Part shown: positions 46,196 through 56,400 of the stretch, one piece after another
Layout: each line of letters starts with the position of its first letter
Position numbering within the stretch: the stretch's first letter is position 1
Source of the DNA: Eledone cirrhosa
Lineage: Eukaryota; Mollusca; Cephalopoda; Octopoda; Eledonidae
Direction of reading: 5' to 3'
Assembly: GCA_964016885.1 (NCBI GenBank)
Contig: OZ024757.1
Location: forward strand, 23,467,042-23,531,041
Length of the DNA stretch: 64,000 bases
The notes under the pieces: model-generated
Databases searched by the model: none
What the model was told of the DNA's origin: nothing
What the model saw: the letters and a program-made list of their open reading frames with translations, nothing else
Made by a program: the position numbers and the translations under genes

Positions 46196-46341
46196 CTCTT
46201 ACAATCATACAGTAAAAGCTGCTAACTTTGTCCATATTTAATTATAACTATATTTTTTTTACTACAAAAAAGAAAAAAAATTTGCAGCTTTCAAATTTCT
46301 TTTTATGCTCTCAACTTTATTGAAAAAACTTAATTGGAGAT

Positions 46342-46672
46342 TTAACCCTTTAGTATTTATATTATTCTATATTTAAGGGCAGTGGATTGGCAGTATGGGT
46401 AGAGGGTTGGGCGCCATGCTTTGCAGCAAACAGTTACAGCCCTTTACAGTCCGAGTTCAAATCCCGCCGAGGTTAACTTTGCCTTTCATCCTTACGGGGT
46501 CAATAAAATAAAGTACCAGTAATACACTGGGACAATTTCTGACCTTGTGCCAAAAGTAGAAACAATTATTCTATATTTACTATTATATTTTCGTGGTAAA
46601 GGCTTTACCTCACATAATATCGAATCTATGAGATTTTGATCTTATTTATTTTGCTAATAATATCTTAACAGT
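46342..46672 (-). mobile_element. TTAA MITE, copy 4, 3'-truncated, split by a SINE
   Basis: TTAACCCTTTAGTATTTATA at the left; the body resumes after the SINE with TACTATTATATTTTCGTGGT and GGCTTTACCTCACATAATAT. The right end is lost after ATATCTTAACAG. Confidence 0.75.
46374..46562 (+). mobile_element. Full-length SINE subtype 2 with target-site duplication
   Basis: AGGGCAGTGGATTGGCAGTA to CCAAAAGTAGAAACAA. TTATTCTATATTTA precedes and follows it, a 14-bp target duplication in the MITE. Confidence 0.9.
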
Positions 46673-46674
46673 AT

Positions 46675-47068
46675 AGAAAAAGAATCGACCCCAGAACTGG
46701 ACTTGTACTTTATTTGTGTGCATATTTGGACATGCACACAAATAAACTCCCGATTGAATTGTAGGGACACTATATTGACATACAATATTGATCTGGGCAT
46801 TTTAAACCAGATGGAGCTCATCCCCTCTTTAGGTCTGGATACAGTAGATTTCTTCCAGAGAAGGATAGAGAGGGTGAAAGAAAGGAAGTGAGAAAGAGAT
46901 ATAGAGGACGACTTAATCCCAGTATTTGACTGATATTTTTTGTTGACCTCGAAAGGATGAAAGGCAAAGTTGACTTCAGCTGGATTTGAACTAAGAGAGC
47001 AGAGAGGTAGAATAAATACTGCAAAGCATTCTATCTGACGTTCTAACAACTCTGCCAATTCACCACAT
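46675..47068 (-). mobile_element. SINE subtype 3, minus strand
   Basis: Minus strand has GTGAATTGGCAGAGTTGTTA, B-box-like AGTTCAAATCCAGCTGAAGT, then CCAGAGAAGAAATC-type and GACATACAATATTG-type blocks. Confidence 0.75.
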
Positions 47069-47915
47069 CTTGTTATGTTTAGGACGCAATAAAATATATT
47101 ATTCCCATTCCATTCCAGAGATAATTCTCACCAGAATACGAATTAACATAGATCCAACTGGTTATAAATTGATCTTGTTTGATTCTAGGATTAGAAAGAG
47201 ATTTCCTAAATATGATTAGGAGAAAAAGAGATTTAAAAATTCTGAAATCAAAATAACTGACAGATTCAGGTTTAAGAAATCGTGAAATCGCCTAATAGTA
47301 GCCCATCCATTTCATATAGAAAAAATTTCCGTCATGTTAAATTCATGTAAATCCTGAACAACAAATTCAGGGGAAAATAGATCAAAACATAAAGAAAAGA
47401 TTATCACAAATAACTTTCTTTAATGTATTTAAAGCAGATTTATGGTAGTAATCAACATAATAATTGACAATGTAAATAAGTTTTGCTTTAAAAACAGAAA
47501 AACAGAGAAACCCCCTCCCAAAAAAACACATAAAAATCTGACACAAATTTATTCTATGTTCAGGAAAAAACATATTTTTCTTAATTTTTTAAATGTGTAA
47601 TTTTAATTTTTAATTTTTTTTATCCTTTTTTTCATTAGGGAATTGCTATGTACAGATTGTAAATCTATAAATCAATTGAGTTTTTGTGAAAGGAAATGTT
47701 GTGAAGTTTAAATACTTAATATGATCTGATATAGGATAGGATCTGATATAGGATAGGATATTCTCATTGATGATAATGAGATTGACAGAGAATTGGTTAA
47801 AGTTTAGCAGCAACAGAATATAATGAGAAAAAAATAAGAAAATTTGATATTTATTATGCCTTAAGCTCCATAAAAATATAATTCTGATATATAGATATAT
47901 ATATGATACTTTAAT
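47069..47915. other. Non-coding segment, nothing recognised
   Basis: AT-rich, with a local GATCTGATATAGGATAG duplication at 47727-47760. No gene. Confidence 0.4.
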
Positions 47916-47919
47916 AAGG

Positions 47920-48605
47920 CAGCAAATTGGCAGAGTCATGAAAACGTCAGATAATGCTTTGCTGTATTCATTTCTGCTCTCTGAGTTCAAATCCTACCAT
48001 AGACACACGACCGTGACCTCTGGCGTCACACAGTAATACAGAGTACCCGACCTCTCATGGGTACAAGCTGAATCATATAGACAATATGCCCCCACCGCAA
48101 GGTGGTCGTGGAGGTGCCACGGCAAAAAAGCACCCAGCCCACACTGTAAAGTGGACGTGTAGGCGCCACGGAAAAAAGCACTCAGCACTCACTGTAAATG
48201 AGGTTGGTGTTAGGAAGGGCATCCAGCTGTAGAAATCAAGCCAAATCAGTTCCTGTATGAGCAAGGCATGGTCAGCCGACCAGACACTGCCCACAACAGG
48301 ACAACCCGTCTAACCCATGCTAGCGTGGAAGAACGGACGTAAAACGGTGATGATGATGATGATGAGTCAACATTGCTTTTCATCCTTTCGAGGTCAATAA
48401 AAAATGTACCAGTCAAGTACTGGACCCATGTCTTCCTCTATATCTCTATCTCACTTCCATTCACTCTCTCTCTCTCTATGAAATCTGCTGTATTCAAACA
48501 TGGAGTCGTATAAGACTGCATTGTTTAAAAAAATACTCTAGAAATGCTGTGTGTCAATATGGCACCCCTAGAATTTCATCAGGAGTTATAGGTCCATACA
48601 TACAG
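47920..48605 (+). mobile_element. SINE subtype 3 split by a LINE A 3' fragment
   Basis: The left part (47920-47999) has GGCAGCAAATTGGCAGAGTC and CTGAGTTCAAATCCTACCA. It resumes at 48365 with GTCAACATTGCTTTTCATCC and continues through ATGAAATCTGCTGTATTC and TTTCATCAGGAGTTATAGG. Confidence 0.85.
48000..48364 (+). mobile_element. LINE A 3' fragment nested in a SINE
   Basis: ACACACGACCGTGACCTCTG begins inside the last ORF codons (DRDLWRHxVIQ); then the stop, two AAAAAGCAC blocks, TCAGCCGACCAGACACTGCC and (GATGAT)n. About 95 percent identical to 6300-6670 by eye. Confidence 0.87.
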
Positions 48606-48684
48606 ATTCTGTAACTGTGATATATATGTGTGCGTGTGTGTGTGTGTACATATACATGTATATATAGATGTAACAGTGGTGTAT

Positions 48685-48775
48685 ATATATGACGAAGGAA
48701 TTGTGGTAAGGAACCAGATGGACCATAACGCACCAGAGTACTCAATACTTAGGGTAGTAGAGTGGGTCATATAAT
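48685..48775 (+). repeat. Dispersed repeat, copy 2
   Basis: Same text as 36462-36534 (GGAACCAGATGGACCATAAC, CCAGAGTACTCAATACTTAG). A Helitron end adjoins at 48777. Confidence 0.75.
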
Positions 48776-48776
48776 A

Positions 48777-49460
48777 CTAGCTGGCCCGTCCGGCTAGGTA
48801 TACTGGCATTTTATCTTTTCAGGAATCCCCCTCCACTCCAGTGCAAAGATACCGCACGCCCTCTCAAGTCACCGAGGGGGAGGGGGTTAATCTGCTCTGA
48901 TGTTGGGTTTGAATAGTTTTTAGGATTCCCCATTTCAGCAGCCAGTACGTTAAAGAAAATTGATAGTTACAACAATAAAGGCTGAACAGAGAACACATTT
49001 TTTAACAAACAATAATTTGTACAACCATAATGGAAATTCCAAGTAACAGAAAATACATAAATTACATTGTTAGAGCCTCAGAGTATACAATATTTTTTGT
49101 TCAGCCCTCGAGAGCAAAGATGAAGAGATTGTTTGGCGAGCTCACCCTAGAGCATCCTACATACAATTGATGCTATGGGAGAAGCATGGTTTTCCCAGAT
49201 GAAGGCCAGCCACTTTTAGGGTTTGACCTTGAGCTTTGTTGATGGTAATCGCGAAGCTTAGTCCCTCTGTTGCTCTTGTAACATTTTTTTCTTCTGGAAA
49301 ATCTGATCTTGTGGCCAGGCTGGGACTCTTTGGGCGGCATATCGGCAGTAACAATGATGATAAGCTGTCTGTGCTTTCGTGAAATAAATACGTTTGTTTA
49401 TATTTTGTTTTTGTGTATGCAAAAATATTTGTACACGAATATATAATTATATATATATAT
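48777..49460 (-). mobile_element. Helitron 3' portion, minus strand
   Basis: On the minus strand the element ends CCTAGCCGGACGGGCCAGCTAG followed by T. The final 20 or so bases form a hairpin (CTAGC/GCTAG) and end in CTAG, matching the CTRR-T rule for Helitron 3' ends. Upstream lies a helicase C-terminus (separate entry). No 5' end (TC) was identified; the element is cut off by a LINE tail at 49467. Confidence 0.75.
49060..49400 (-). pseudogene. Helitron helicase (Pif1-like) C-terminal remnant
   Basis: The frame contains LSFAITINKAQGQTLKVAGL (about 49219-49270), the last conserved helicase motif of Helitron Rep-helicase and Pif1 proteins, followed by HLGKPCFSH. The next conserved stretch, QLYVGCSRVSSPNNLFIF, is in another frame (49143-49169 onward), so there is a frameshift at about 49170-49178. 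A TGA at 49101-49103 interrupts the rest (before TKNIVYSEAL). Rep domain and upstream helicase motifs are absent. It is dead. Confidence 0.85.
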
Positions 49461-49466
49461 ATATAT

Positions 49467-49725
49467 ATCATCATTATCGTTTAACGTCCATCTTCCATGC
49501 TTGCGTGGGTTTGGACGGGAGTTTTCCCACTTGAGGCAAGATTGGTTGTCTTGCTCATATAGGACTGTCTGGCGGGTTTTCTACGGCTGGATGCCCTTCC
49601 TAACACCAACCACGTTTACAGTGTGGACTGGGAGGTTTTTACCGTGTTACCTACACGGCCACATTACAGCGTGGACTGTGTGTTTTTTTTGTCGTGACAC
49701 CTACACGACCTCATTTGTTTATATA
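49467..49725 (-). mobile_element. LINE tail, minus strand
   Basis: TCATCATTATCGTTTAACGT, CCATCTTCCATGCTTGCGTG, TGGATGCCCTTCCTAACACC, GTGTGGACTGGGAGG and GTGTTTTTTTTGTCGTGACA; nearly the same as 53616-53875. Confidence 0.82.
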
Positions 49726-49737
49726 TATATATATATA

Positions 49738-50295
49738 TTAAAATAACAGATTAAAGTGTAAGCAAAGAATCGCTGCTTTCACCCTTAACGGGACCTTCTG
49801 AAACTAAAGAAAAATCAATCTCTGAACGCAGAAGTAAATATTTCGAAAAACGTTGCAGGGCGTGCGGTATATTTGCACTGAATTAATTAATAGTTGGTTA
49901 GAAGCAAAGTCAATGCAGTCAGGCAGCCAGACAGACATATATTATAAGCGTGTGACGTTATAGCTATGTATCTAATGCAAACAGCCAGACATACATAGAC
50001 ATATTATAAGGGGGCACGTTATAGCTATGTATCTATCTAAAAAGACAGACTAAGAAAGACAGAGGAATGTCGTATAACCGGAAGTGTTGACATTTGAAAA
50101 TCTAAAAGAAGTGAATATTTAAATAAACGATAAAATATTTTTAATCATTTAACGAAATTTAGAAGACAAAAATACCCTCACTTTCTTACTTGGAAAAAGT
50201 TACATCCATGGTGCAAATTTGGTGCTTTTTGGTCCAGCCGTTTGGCGAAAAGTTTCTTACATACATACGGCCATCAGCTTTATAATATAGATATA
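49738..50295 (+). repeat. Helitron-related segment in the opposite orientation
   Basis: GGGCGTGCGGTATATTTGCA at 49859 matches the minus-strand Helitron text near 48870 (one mismatch over 24 nt). It also has the dispersed AACAGATTAAAGTGTAAGCA block and ends ATCAGCTTTATAATATAGAT. It contains a duplicated CAGCCAGACAGACATATATTATAAG / CAGCCAGACATACATAGACATATTATAAG unit (49930-50030). Confidence 0.55.
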
Positions 50296-50354
50296 TACAT
50301 ACACATATATACATGTATATATATATATAGATGTGTATATAATAATGTAACAGT

Positions 50355-50401
<47 letters not shown>

Positions 50402-50403
<2 letters not shown>

Positions 50404-50545
50404 TCATCATTTTACGTCTGCTCTTCCCTGCTTGCAAGGGTGGGACGGGTCTTATCCAGCACAGCATCTCTCCACTTGTCACGGTCCTTCGTATATATAT
50501 ATACCCTTGCAAGCAGGGAAAAGCGGACGTAAAATGATGATGATG

Positions 50546-50549
<4 letters not shown>
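50402..50549. mobile_element. Head-to-head SINE/LINE tails forming an inverted repeat
   Basis: 50402-50442 (minus-strand tail B) and 50508-50549 (plus-strand tail B) are reverse complements over about 40 bp, including CCCTTGCAAGCAGGGAAAAG. The minus-strand piece extends to 50492 and encodes the end of a LINE ORF (KDRDKWRDAVLDKTRPTLAS) running straight into the tail. Confidence 0.85.
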
Positions 50550-50582
<33 letters not shown>

Positions 50583-50598
50583 TGTGTATATAATACAA

Positions 50599-50599
<1 letters not shown>

Positions 50600-50631
<32 letters not shown>

Positions 50632-50635
50632 CCAT
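50600..50635. repeat. TAG trinucleotide repeat
   Basis: (TAG)n, about 10 units. Confidence 0.9.
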
Positions 50636-50956
50636 TTAAAACAGAAGTAATTTTATGTAATTACAATGTTAAGGCTGGGGAAGATAATCCAGATTTTATT
50701 AACCTGTAGTTTTTATAGAATTTTATAGAATTGTTATTTGGTTATTGGAAATAAATAAGTCTTCCAGATTAATTTCTCATGTCCATTGTTTTGTCATCAA
50801 CCAGTTTTGTGACAATACTTATAATGTACATCAATTTCCGTCAGATTAAACCAACAACAGTCAGCTAATTATTGAGTGGTTTAAGATATTGGATACTGGA
50901 TTCTTAACTAGTTTCTGGTCCTCATCAAACATTTATATTATATTATATTGTATTAG

Positions 50957-51420
50957 GGTGGTGGATTGGCAGAATCGGTAGAGCGTCGGACACTCTGCTT
51001 TGCGTTGCGGCATAGAGTTCGGCCCTTTACATTCTGAGTTCAAATCCCGCCGAGGTTAGCTTTGCCTTGCATCCTTATGTGGTCGATAAAATAAAGTACC
51101 TGTCATGCACTGGGGTCGATTTAATCAACTTTTCCCCACCCCTAAAATTGCTGGCCTTGTGCCTAAATCAGAAACCATTAGGGTCGGACGCCATGCTTTG
51201 ATGCAAAGCGTTACAGCCCTTTCCATTCTGAGTTCAAATTCCGCCGAGGTTAACTTTGCTTTTCATCCTTGCGGGGTCGATAAAATAAAGGACCAGTAAT
51301 ACACTGGGTAATTGCTGGCCTTGTGCCAAAAGTAGAAACAATTATATTATATTATATTCAGTGTTAGGGTAGAGGATTGGCAGAATCAGTAGAGCATTGA
51401 GTTACAACCCATGTGTTCCC
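50957..51420 (+). mobile_element. Two SINE subtype 2 copies and a third head
   Basis: 50957-51178 is a longer variant (with CACTGGGGTCGATTTAATCA). 51179-51345 begins AGGGTCGGACGCCATGCTTT, lacking the first part of the head. At 51366 a third head starts (AGGGTAGAGGATTGGCAGAA) and soon diverges. ATTATATTATATT tracts separate the copies. Confidence 0.85.
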
Positions 51421-51871
51421 TGCTCAGGTTGGATGGGTCATCACAGTCCAAGTCAGAACTTAATAAGACCTACTGACCTCTCAGATGGCCTGGTGACCTC
51501 CTTTAAATATGTTCCTGCATACTACAAAGTGTAAATGAATGCATTACAGCTTGAGTACTGACCAGTTGGTGACATGTCCAACACTTGCTGGCAGGGACAA
51601 CAGTCATTTGAAGATGATAAAGATGACAGTGATGATGATGACAGTGATGATGATAATGTCACATTACCTACACAGTTTACCAAAGACTATACACTGAACA
51701 TCTACAGTGAGACTACAGCCAACGAAGAAGATCAATATACACTACAACTACCACGAAAGTTCACAGTATACAAGATAAACCTAGTATGATACTTGCCAGA
51801 AATTGAAAAATCCTTCACTAAAATCCATTGGAATACGGAGATAAATAACAACACAAACAGCAATAATGATA
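51421..51871. other. Non-coding; short acidic open frame
   Basis: A frame at 51574-51789 contains an Asp/Ser run from a GATGAT repeat. I do not recognise it, and there are no splice or domain features I can defend. Confidence 0.4.
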
Positions 51872-52400
51872 TTAACCCTTTAACATTCACATTACTCTAT
51901 ATATACTATTATATTTTCATGGTAAAGGCTTTACCTCACATAATATTCACATTACTCTATATATACTATTATATTTTCATGGTAAAGGCTTTACCTCACA
52001 TAATATTCACATTACTCTATATATACTATTATATTTTCATGGTAAAGGCTTTACCTCACATAATATTCACATTACTCTATATATACTATTGTATTTTCAT
52101 GATAAAGGCTTTACCTCACATATTTATCTCACATAACATTTACATTACTCTATATATACTATTGTATTTTCATGATAAAGGCTTTACCTCACATATTTAT
52201 CTCACATAACATTTACATTACTCTATATATACTATTGTATTTTTATGGTAAATGCTTTACCTCACATAATTATCTCACATAATATCGAATCTATGAGATT
52301 TTGAAAGTATTTAGTTTGAGCGACTAGTTACAGCCAGCTTCAACAGAAAAAGGTAGAGAATTATGGCCGGTTTTGGCCGGTTTGAACATTAAAGGGTTAA
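51872..52400 (-). mobile_element. TTAA MITE, copy 5, with internal 60-bp amplification
   Basis: TTAACCCTTTAACATTCACA at the left and GAACATTAAAGGGTTAA at the right. The block ATTCACATTACTCTATATAT through GGTAAAGGCTTTACCTCACA is repeated about 6 times, first four with an exact 60-bp period, then with a TTTATCTC-containing longer variant. Other copies carry this block once. Confidence 0.88.
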
Positions 52401-52574
52401 TAGTAGTAATATGATTAATGAAAAAGGTACTGAAGGTATTTCAGATTTAGGCTCATACAAAAGTATGCACTGACCGGTATGGTTGCCTGTGTTGTCAGAT
52501 GATCCTGCAAGAGTGCAGGTGAAACTCCAGAGTAACAAGACACCTTTCCAAACCATATTAAAGGAATATATATT

Positions 52575-52895
52575 CAATTCTCAGACCGGGTGTGAGCAAG
52601 ACACTTTATTTCACATTGCTCTAATTTACTCAGCTGTAGAAATGAGATGATAGGGACTGGGGTCCCTATCATCCCACTGCAAAGTGGTCGTGGAGGTACC
52701 ACTGCAAAAAAGCACCCAGCCCACACTGTAAAGTAGACATGTAGACGCCACGGAAAAAAAGCACCCAGCGCTCACTGTAAATGAGGTTGGTGTTAGGAAG
52801 GGCATCCAGCCATAGAAATCAAGCCAGAATCAGTTCCCATCCCACCCTCGCAAGCAGGGAAAAACTGGACGTAAAATGATGATGATGAGAGAGAG
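52575..52895 (+). mobile_element. SINE subtype 1, head-truncated
   Basis: Begins TTCAATTCTCAGACCGGGTG, just inside the B box, with a deletion of GATGTGTTGTTTCC. Contains two AAAAAGCACCCAGC blocks and tail B, ending in GATGATGA then GA repeats. Confidence 0.88.
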
Positions 52896-53291
52896 AGAGA
52901 GGATGTTCCCAAAATATGTATACACACCTTACCAGCATTCTAATAAATATGAGTATACATTTTGGGGGGAATCCTGTATATATATTTCTTCACATCTTCC
53001 ATATAGTAAAATGTATGAATGTCAGCAAAGATGAAATAACAAAGGATGCATGTGTAATGAAATAATTTATAAGTTTTATTTCATGCATAAATATCTTCTG
53101 GCTGACAAGAAACGGAATCTCTTTGCTTTTGGCGGAAGTCACGTGAATCACGCTAGTTTTAAAAGCAATAAACCGAGACGTCTCAATTAGTTATCTCTGT
53201 GGTAGGTAGAGCAACTAGTTGAATAATTGACTAGCCACACGGTTTGTTGAGAGGCTTTCAATTACAAGCATGCCAAATATATATATGTATA

Positions 53292-53344
<53 letters not shown>

Positions 53345-53435
53345 CCAAAGATTAATATGGTTCATTGATTACTCAATGAATATAGTTTTACAATAGATTA
53401 AAAGCACTCTACAAAGAAGTTTTCTGGAGTTAGTA
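52896..53435. other. Non-coding spacer with a GT microsatellite
   Basis: (GT)n at 53297-53331. No gene recognised. Confidence 0.5.
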
Positions 53436-54046
53436 ATATTATTCAAAATATTAATAAATGAATACGTTCACATAATCAAAATATATGTTTTATTATATAT
53501 ATTTCGGAGGTACTGTGCAGTTTTTTCTTACATACAGTTGAGGTATGTCATGCATCGATTCATATATTTTATCTGATGAGGGTGTATGGAAAAACAGCAC
53601 AGTACCTCCGAAATCATCATCATCATCATCGTTTAACGTCCATGTTCCACGCTTGCATGGGTTTGGACGGGAGTTTTCCCACTTGAGGCAAGAGTGGTTG
53701 CCTTGCTCGCATAGGACTGTCTGGTGGGTTTTCTACAGCTGGATGCTCTTCCTAACACCAACCACATTTACAGTGTGGACTGGGAGGTTTTTACCGTGTT
53801 ACCTACACGGCCACATTACAGCGTGGACTGTGTGTTTTTTTTTTGTCGTGACACCTACACGATCTCATTTGTTTCGGCCTGGATGTTGTGGTACCAACAT
53901 AACTTTACATTGAGAGGGGTGGTGGTGTGGATGGGGTGGGGTGGTGGGACGGGGGTGTATTTTGTTAGAGATGCCTACTGACTGTATAATAAAACATATA
54001 TTTTGATTATGTGAACATCTTCATTTATTAATATTTTGAATAATAT
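53436..54046. mobile_element. Foldback MITE with long inverted arms, split by a LINE tail
   Basis: The left arm starts ATATTATTCAAAATATTAAT and includes TTCACATAATCAAAATATAT. The right arm (53983-54046) is its reverse complement with a few mismatches. Internal arms GCACAGTACCTCCGAAAT (53597-53614) and its complement at 53501-53518 extend the stem. Removing the inserted tail (53615-53985) leaves an element of about 240 bp, mostly stem. Confidence 0.82.
53615..53985 (-). mobile_element. LINE tail inserted in the foldback MITE, minus strand
   Basis: (ATC)n, GTTTAACGTCCATGTTCCAC, GTTTTCCCACTTGAGGCAAG, GGATGTTGTGGTACCAACAT and the GATGCCTACTGACTGT end match the 3' UTR of LINE A at 58435-58780 (CTGGATGTTTTGTGGTACC, GGTGCCTACTGAGTGT). 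Confidence 0.85.
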
Positions 54047-54340
54047 ATACATATATATATATGTGTGAATGTATGTATATATATATATAGTAATATGTAT
54101 TGTAGAAAAATATATGAACTTGTATACAACATTAGCTCACAACCATCAGCACATGAATATACACCATACACACTCACATATATATTTATTTGTGTGTGTA
54201 CATGTATATATGTGTTAATGTGCGTGTATATATATATATGTGTATGTGTGTATGTGTGTGTGCATGTATATATGTGTGTGTCTGTGTGTGTGTGTGTATG
54301 TGTATATGTATGTATGTATGTATGTCTGCAGAAGACAACT
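54047..54340. repeat. TA/TG/TATG microsatellites
   Basis: (TA)n at 54050-54090, then TG and TATG runs from 54190 to 54330. Confidence 0.88.
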
Positions 54341-54714
54341 ACAAGAACAGTTGATTGCTATAAGTTACACCTTAGAAAATCAGGTAAAATATCCCAATGG
54401 ATGGACAAACATGACCAGCAGCCATTCCATTGCAGTTATTAGCCTGTTCTATGTAGTGAAGGACCAATAAGACCAAACCATGCCTGTGTCCTTTTGTCAT
54501 CCTCACATCCGTAGTAATTGTTATCCTATGCTGTGCTGTGAAGGTCTAATAAGACAGAAACATATGTAGTTTTTAATGAGGAAAGTCATATATGTAAGAA
54601 AGCTAAACAATGCAAAATGGATGGTAAGATGAAGGCAGCAAAAAAGTTAGTTACATGGTAATCTTTGTTTTTTTCATCTAATATTTTGGGTCTTATGCCT
54701 GCAGTGTCTTCAAT
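54341..54714. other. Non-coding, downstream of the Penelope-like relic
   Basis: This is where a GIY-YIG endonuclease would be expected on the minus strand; I cannot recognise one. A GTGAAGG(A/T)C(C/T)AATAAGAC block occurs twice (54457, 54539). Confidence 0.4.
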
Positions 54715-56400
54715 TCCTAAGATGATTGACTGTGGATGTTGGGTATCCATTCGTCTTCAGTATATCTATGAAGTGTGCAGTGTGAGTGATCTGGTCCTCT
54801 GTGTTGCTGCATTTACTCCAGATATACCTAAGTTCATTTCTTATGTAACCGATTTTAGCACTAAGGGGAAGGGCTGGTCTCTGCTGGTGACTTCCCTATA
54901 GAAGTTGGTGTATATAGCACCTTCTGTTATTCTAAGTTGGAAGTCGAGCAGAGACAAGTAACCATTTTTATTGGGGTGTTCTACGGTAAATCCTATGTTG
55001 TTATCTATGTTTGAGAATGTTGTAGATATTATGTGAGCTTCTTCATGGGATGATGTGAGGATGAGTACATCATCTATGTATCAGGTGAAGAAGACACAGG
55101 AGCAACAGGTGTTGAGCACTCAACATTCCAGTTGGTTCATATAGGTGATGGCTGGAATGCCTGAAAGACAGGATCTCATGGGTGGGCCTGTTATTTGTTT
55201 GTATGTGTGGTTGTGGAAAGCGAAGTGTGTATTTTCTATGATGACAGATAGAAGTTGATGTATGTCTTATGGGGTGAGGCCAAAGCAGTATATGTTCTAT
55301 GAAATAATGCACTCAGTCACTAGCTTGACTGCTGGATGAGAGTGTACCGTTGTGTAGAGGGAGACAATGTCGAGGCTGAAGGAATATCTATTGAGTTTAA
55401 GTTGTAGTTGACGTAATCTTTGTATGACTTCATCAAAGCAGCTGACATGTCTGGGACAAGTAGCAAACATAGGCTTGAGGATCTGGGAGAGGAACCAAGA
55501 GATTTTATAGAGATGTCCTTCAATACTAGAGACAATGGGTTTAATCTGTAGATTAACACTAGTTTTATGGGTTTTAAAGAGGTGGTAGAATGTTTGCAGT
55601 CTGCTGTTTCTGGTGGTGAGGTTGTTTTTATATTTGTTGGGAAGTTGTCTCCATCTGCAGATATTCATCCAGGTGCTGTTGATGTCTTCTTCAATCTGGG
55701 ATGCAGCTATGTCTGTCACTTCTGTATATAGTTCACAGTTGTTAAGGTGCTCATATGCCAAGCTGTTGTATGTGTCCCGAGAAATGATGCAGAACTCTTT
55801 CCCTTTATCAGAAGGGAAGTATACGAGTTCCTTCTCTTGCATATTGTTTAGAATGAGGTGTTGTTTCCTGGAGAGGTTAAGGAATACGTTCTTATGTTTC
55901 AGTAATAGGCTAAAAATAGACTGCTTAAGTCTGGTAAGTTTGAGGTCAAGATCTCGGTTGACAGGTAGTAGAGAGAGTTGGTGGTCAAGGAGGTATATTG
56001 GAAATTTAGTGTTGTTCATCACAGTAGTAGTATTGTTGTCGGTGGCATTGTTTATGATTGAGAGCCATTTGAGTTGGTTGGCAGCTCGGCAAAAGCTGGC
56101 TTCAAGATTTAGTTACATCCTATCATCTAGATGCTAAGTTAATATAAATTTGGGGCCAAGAGTTAGGGTTAGGGTTAGTTTTTCATGTGATAGTGATCAT
56201 GTCAAGTCTGTGATGAGAGTTGTGGTATTATTTGAAGTGTTGGTGACCTCAGCGGTGGCAGTTTCTTGACCTTCTCTGTTGTTGTAGTGATGTTTCTCAC
56301 AAAGCCATAAGAATTTTCATTTCAGGCATTTCTTCTCACGATTGAGGCAGTTGTGATAACATTGATTTATAGCAGTGGTTGATTTCTGGAGCAGGGGCTT
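54715..56400 (-). pseudogene. Penelope-like element reverse transcriptase, decayed
   Basis: Longest open stretch is 55297-56022 (241 codons). It shows SDKGKEF (residues 71-77), FYHLFKTHK (145-153), KPIVSS (161-166) and SLDIVSLYT (216-224), the ordered motifs of Penelope-like RTs. The same frame continues past TAG at 55297-55299 with HFAFHNHTYKQITGPPM, then YIDDVLIL (YIDD at 55069-55080) right after a TGA at 55081-55083 where an Arg codon (CGA) would be expected. It goes on through DFQLRI and TNFYREV. A frameshift at about 54860-54870 moves the last part, IGYIRNELRYIWSKCSN and LKTNGYPTST, to another frame. Upstream, 56023-56400 gives CLNREKKCLK and LGPKFIL with several stops. No endonuclease is seen. 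Confidence 0.9.

Noticed and set aside
55613..56137. Plus-strand frame of 174 codons with hydrophobic stretches
   Set aside because: Antisense of the Penelope-like RT frame.
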